This document shows, piece after piece, positions 6,423 to 8,288 of a stretch of DNA of 8,288 nucleotides. The stretch is from Streptomyces griseus (GTDB lineage Bacteria > Bacteroidota > Bacteroidia > Chitinophagales > Chitinophagaceae). A program made the translations under genes and the position numbers. The DNA is taken from the NCBI GenBank assembly GCA_943323705.2, contig CALPIT020000107.1:1-8288 (forward strand), written 5' to 3'. Under the pieces are notes generated by a model that saw nothing but the letters and a program-made list of their open reading frames with translations, was not told the DNA's origin and did no database searches. Numbering within the stretch: the stretch's first letter is position 1; the number at the start of each line of letters is the position of its first letter.

Positions 6423-6986
6423 ATGCAGGACCTCGAACCTTATTATAATTGGAGGCATCTCTATACCGCTGAAGAAGACAGACATTCGCCATTTTATGGC
6501 AATCAATACAGTGAGTTTGAATATACACAAACACTTTACAATTATTACATTCACCCTCAATGGGATGATTTTGGCTCTAGGACTTTATACATGAAAATCC
6601 TATTTACTGATTATGATTATCATTTTGCCATCATAGAATTGATAGGAGAATGGAATGATGCGATTGAGAATGATATCATGACCATCAGAAGAAACATTAC
6701 AGATATAATGTATAAAGAAGGGATATCGAAATACATTATTATTTCAGAAAATGTGCTCAATTTTCACAGCAGTGATGACAGTTATTATGAAGAGTGGCAT
6801 GAACAATTAGAGGATGAAAATGGATGGGTAGTTTTATTAAATATGCCGGAACAGAGCAAGCACGATTTTATCAAATCTAGAATAACCCATTATATCTCAT
6901 TTATTGAGCTACTTCAATGGCGAACCATGAAGCCTGAATTGATTTTTCAAACAATTGATAATTATCTAATGAAAAGGCTTGACTGA
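6423..6986 (+). CDS. Conserved-looking acidic protein of unknown function, 187 residues
   Basis: I do not recognise a named family, although the sequence has the look of a hypothetical protein conserved among Bacteroidota. No signal peptide or membrane helix is present, so it should be cytoplasmic. The N-terminal third is rich in Tyr and acidic residues (EPYYNWRHLYTAEED, then FEYTQTLYNYYIHPQWDDFG at about 32-51). A hydrophobic strand-helix core follows (FAIIELIGEWNDAIEND, about 68-84; KYIIISENVLNFHSSDDSYYEEW at about 110-132). The alternation of strands and helices suggests a compact alpha/beta domain. The frame is open to a TTG at 6402, but that codon overlaps the probable promoter and encodes a poor His-His-Lys leader, so the ATG at 6423 is preferred. 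The gene stands between a terminator and the sdh promoter and is probably monocistronic. Confidence 0.75.
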   Translation: MQDLEPYYNWRHLYTAEEDRHSPFYGNQYSEFEYTQTLYNYYIHPQWDDFGSRTLYMKILFTDYDYHFAIIELIGEWNDAIENDIMTIRRNITDIMYKEGISKYIIISENVLNFHSSDDSYYEEWHEQLEDENGWVVLLNMPEQSKHDFIKSRITHYISFIELLQWRTMKPELIFQTIDNYLMKRLD

Positions 6987-7056
6987 TTTTGTTGAATTTG
7001 TTTTTTTTATATCAGTAAAAAGCTTGAATATTTTTAGATTTTCTTTTTTGATACCT

Positions 7057-7064
7057 TACTTTTG
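7057..7064 (+). promoter_or_regulatory. Promoter -7 element of the sdh operon
   Basis: TACTTTTG followed by CAA is a perfect match to the Bacteroidota TAnnTTTG element. The sdhC ATG lies 31 bases downstream, giving a leader of about 25 bases, typical for the phylum. No TTG sits at the usual distance upstream (nearest useful ones are at 7024-7026 and 7048-7050), so the -33 half is poor. Confidence 0.65.
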
Positions 7065-7095
7065 CAATTCTATTATTATCTTATAATTACAAAAT

Positions 7096-7761
7096 ATGAC
7101 TTTCAAGCAAATTTTCACTTCATCAATCGGTAAGAAATTCTTGATGGCTTTTACCGGCATTTTTTTGATTCTTTTTTTAATTGTACACGCTGGAATCAAT
7201 TCCTGTATATTTTTAAATGATGGTGGCGAAACCTTCAATACTGTAGCACATTTCATGAGTCACAATTGGATCATGAGATTTCTTGAAATTGGCTTGTTTG
7301 CAGGTATTATTCTGCATATCATTCAAGGATTGATGCTATGGGGTCAAAATAACAAAGCAAGACCTGTAAAATATGCTGTAAATAAAGTTGAGGCAAATAG
7401 CAAATGGTATAGTCGTTCAATGGGTTTGCTGGGTACATTATTATTGTTATTCCTAATTATGCACCTTTCTCATTTTTATGTAGGAACAAAAGTGGCATTA
7501 TACAGCGGAGACGTGGAACATAATCTTTATGAAGAAATGAGAACAATTTTCAGTATTCAATGGGTAGTAGCGGCTTATCTACTTGGAGTGGTTGCTTTAT
7601 TCTGGCATTTGTATCATGGATTTCAAAGTGCGTTTCATTCTTTAGGTTTTCATCATAAAAAATATTCTCCTTTAATTAAAAAAATGGGAACAGGATATGC
7701 AATTATTATTTGTACATTATTTGCCTTAATGCCATTGGCATTTTATTTCAACTGGATTTAA
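7096..7761 (+). CDS. sdhC: Succinate dehydrogenase/fumarate reductase cytochrome b subunit
   Basis: A 221-residue membrane anchor of complex II, of the single-subunit, di-heme type with five helices found in Bacteroidota, Bacillus and Wolinella. It passes electrons between the flavoprotein/iron-sulfur pair and menaquinone. Hydrophobic segments lie at about 15-35, 61-83, 108-129, 155-177 and 199-219. Histidines suited to ligate the two hemes are His 31 (helix 1), His 74 (helix 2), His 123 or 126 (helix 3) and His 171 or 174 (helix 4). The HLYHGFQSAFHSLG stretch (171-184) is characteristic of this subunit. The opening residues FTSSIGKKFLMAFTG are also typical. The sdhA gene begins 36 bases after its stop, so the two are surely one operon. 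Confidence 0.93.
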   Translation: MTFKQIFTSSIGKKFLMAFTGIFLILFLIVHAGINSCIFLNDGGETFNTVAHFMSHNWIMRFLEIGLFAGIILHIIQGLMLWGQNNKARPVKYAVNKVEANSKWYSRSMGLLGTLLLLFLIMHLSHFYVGTKVALYSGDVEHNLYEEMRTIFSIQWVVAAYLLGVVALFWHLYHGFQSAFHSLGFHHKKYSPLIKKMGTGYAIIICTLFALMPLAFYFNWI

Positions 7762-7797
7762 TTTTAAACAATTCTATAACAAATCAATATCATCAAT

Positions 7798-8288
7798 ATG
7801 GCTTTAGATGCAAAGATTCCTCAAGGTGAAATGGATAAGAAGTGGAGTGATTACAAAGGACATGTAAAATTGGTAAATCCTGCCAACAAACGTAAACTTG
7901 AAATTATTGTTGTAGGTACAGGTTTGGCAGGCGCTTCGGCAGCTGCTTCATTAGGCGAACTTGGATATAAAGTAAAAGCATTTTGCTTTCAGGATAGTCC
8001 GAGAAGAGCCCATAGCATTGCTGCTCAAGGTGGTATTAATGCTGCAAAAAATTATCAAAATGATGGAGACTCGGTATTCCGTCTATTTTACGATACTGTT
8101 AAAGGTGGAGATTACAGAGCCAGAGAAGCGAATGTGCATCGTTTGGCTGAAGTAAGTACTGCCATTATTGACCAATGTGTTGCTCAAGGTGTTCCATTTG
8201 CAAGAGAATATGGCGGCCTATTAAGCAATCGTTCTTTTGGTGGCACTCAAGTTCAACGTACATTTTATGCTGCAGGTCAAACGGGTCA
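7798..8288 (+). CDS. sdhA: Succinate dehydrogenase/fumarate reductase flavoprotein subunit (5' part)
   Basis: The first 163 residues of the FAD subunit that oxidises succinate to fumarate; the gene runs off the right edge (the full protein is usually about 640 residues in this branch). The Rossmann FAD loop is IVVGTGLAGASAA (37-49). RRAHSIAAQGGINAAKN (69-85) includes His 72, the residue that carries covalent FAD in this family. GVPFAREYGGLL (131-142) and the following RSFGG with TFYAAGQTG (to 163) are typical of the flavoprotein paired with five-helix SdhC. The N-terminal extension of about 35 residues before the FAD loop is usual for Bacteroidota SdhA. The ATG at 7798 is the first in frame after sdhC. 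The iron-sulfur subunit gene sdhB is expected just downstream, outside the window. Confidence 0.95.
   Translation, partial: MALDAKIPQGEMDKKWSDYKGHVKLVNPANKRKLEIIVVGTGLAGASAAASLGELGYKVKAFCFQDSPRRAHSIAAQGGINAAKNYQNDGDSVFRLFYDTVKGGDYRAREANVHRLAEVSTAIIDQCVAQGVPFAREYGGLLSNRSFGGTQVQRTFYAAGQTG

Noticed and set aside
6982..7016. ACTGAT/ATCAGT inverted repeat with a T-run after the 187-residue protein
   Set aside because: The T-run lies inside the loop rather than after the stem, so it does not form a terminator.
7056..7256. Open frame opposite the sdh promoter and sdhC start
   Set aside because: Antisense to conserved sdhC sequence and to its promoter.

Overview
The window looks like ordinary chromosomal DNA from an AT-rich member of the Bacteroidota, most likely the Chitinophagales/Sphingobacteriales side of the phylum. 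Four things point there: a secreted protein ending in a type IX secretion (T9SS) type A sorting domain, a succinate dehydrogenase of the five-helix cytochrome b type followed directly by the flavoprotein gene, promoter elements of the Bacteroidota form TAnnTTTG, and start codons without clear Shine-Dalgarno sequences. No mobile element, CRISPR array, tRNA or rRNA was seen.

Layout. The first 95 bases hold the C-terminal tail of an ammonium transporter. A LAT/SteT-like amino acid permease follows (181-1533, +), behind a leader that contains a nested inverted repeat. It converges, with only two bases between stop codons, on a membrane-anchored S41 C-terminal processing protease (1536-3107, -). 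Divergent from the protease is a two-gene unit: a BadF/BcrA-type sugar kinase, probably a MurNAc/GlcNAc kinase of the MurK kind (3228-4070), and MurQ, the MurNAc-6-phosphate etherase (4076-4891). Next comes a stand-alone T9SS cargo protein with a probable beta-propeller body (4970-6214), closed by a textbook intrinsic terminator (6237-6266). A gap of about 190 bases with inverted repeats leads to a small acidic protein of unknown function (6423-6986). The window ends in the start of the sdh operon: sdhC (7096-7761) and the 5' part of sdhA (7798 to the window end), behind a perfect TAnnTTTG promoter element at 7057-7064.

How the genes work together. MurK and MurQ make a short pathway that phosphorylates MurNAc and cleaves off its lactyl ether, giving GlcNAc-6-phosphate and D-lactate: peptidoglycan recycling or use of scavenged cell wall sugar. 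The divergent processing protease belongs to a family that in other bacteria controls cell wall hydrolases, so a shared cell wall theme is possible but only inferred. SdhC and SdhA are parts of respiratory complex II. The permease, the T9SS protein and the 187-residue protein have no evident functional link to their neighbours.

I found no convincing undescribed multi-gene system here. The points most worth a second look are the two uncharacterised proteins, the murK-murQ pair, and the structured non-coding stretches at 130-175 and 6290-6401.
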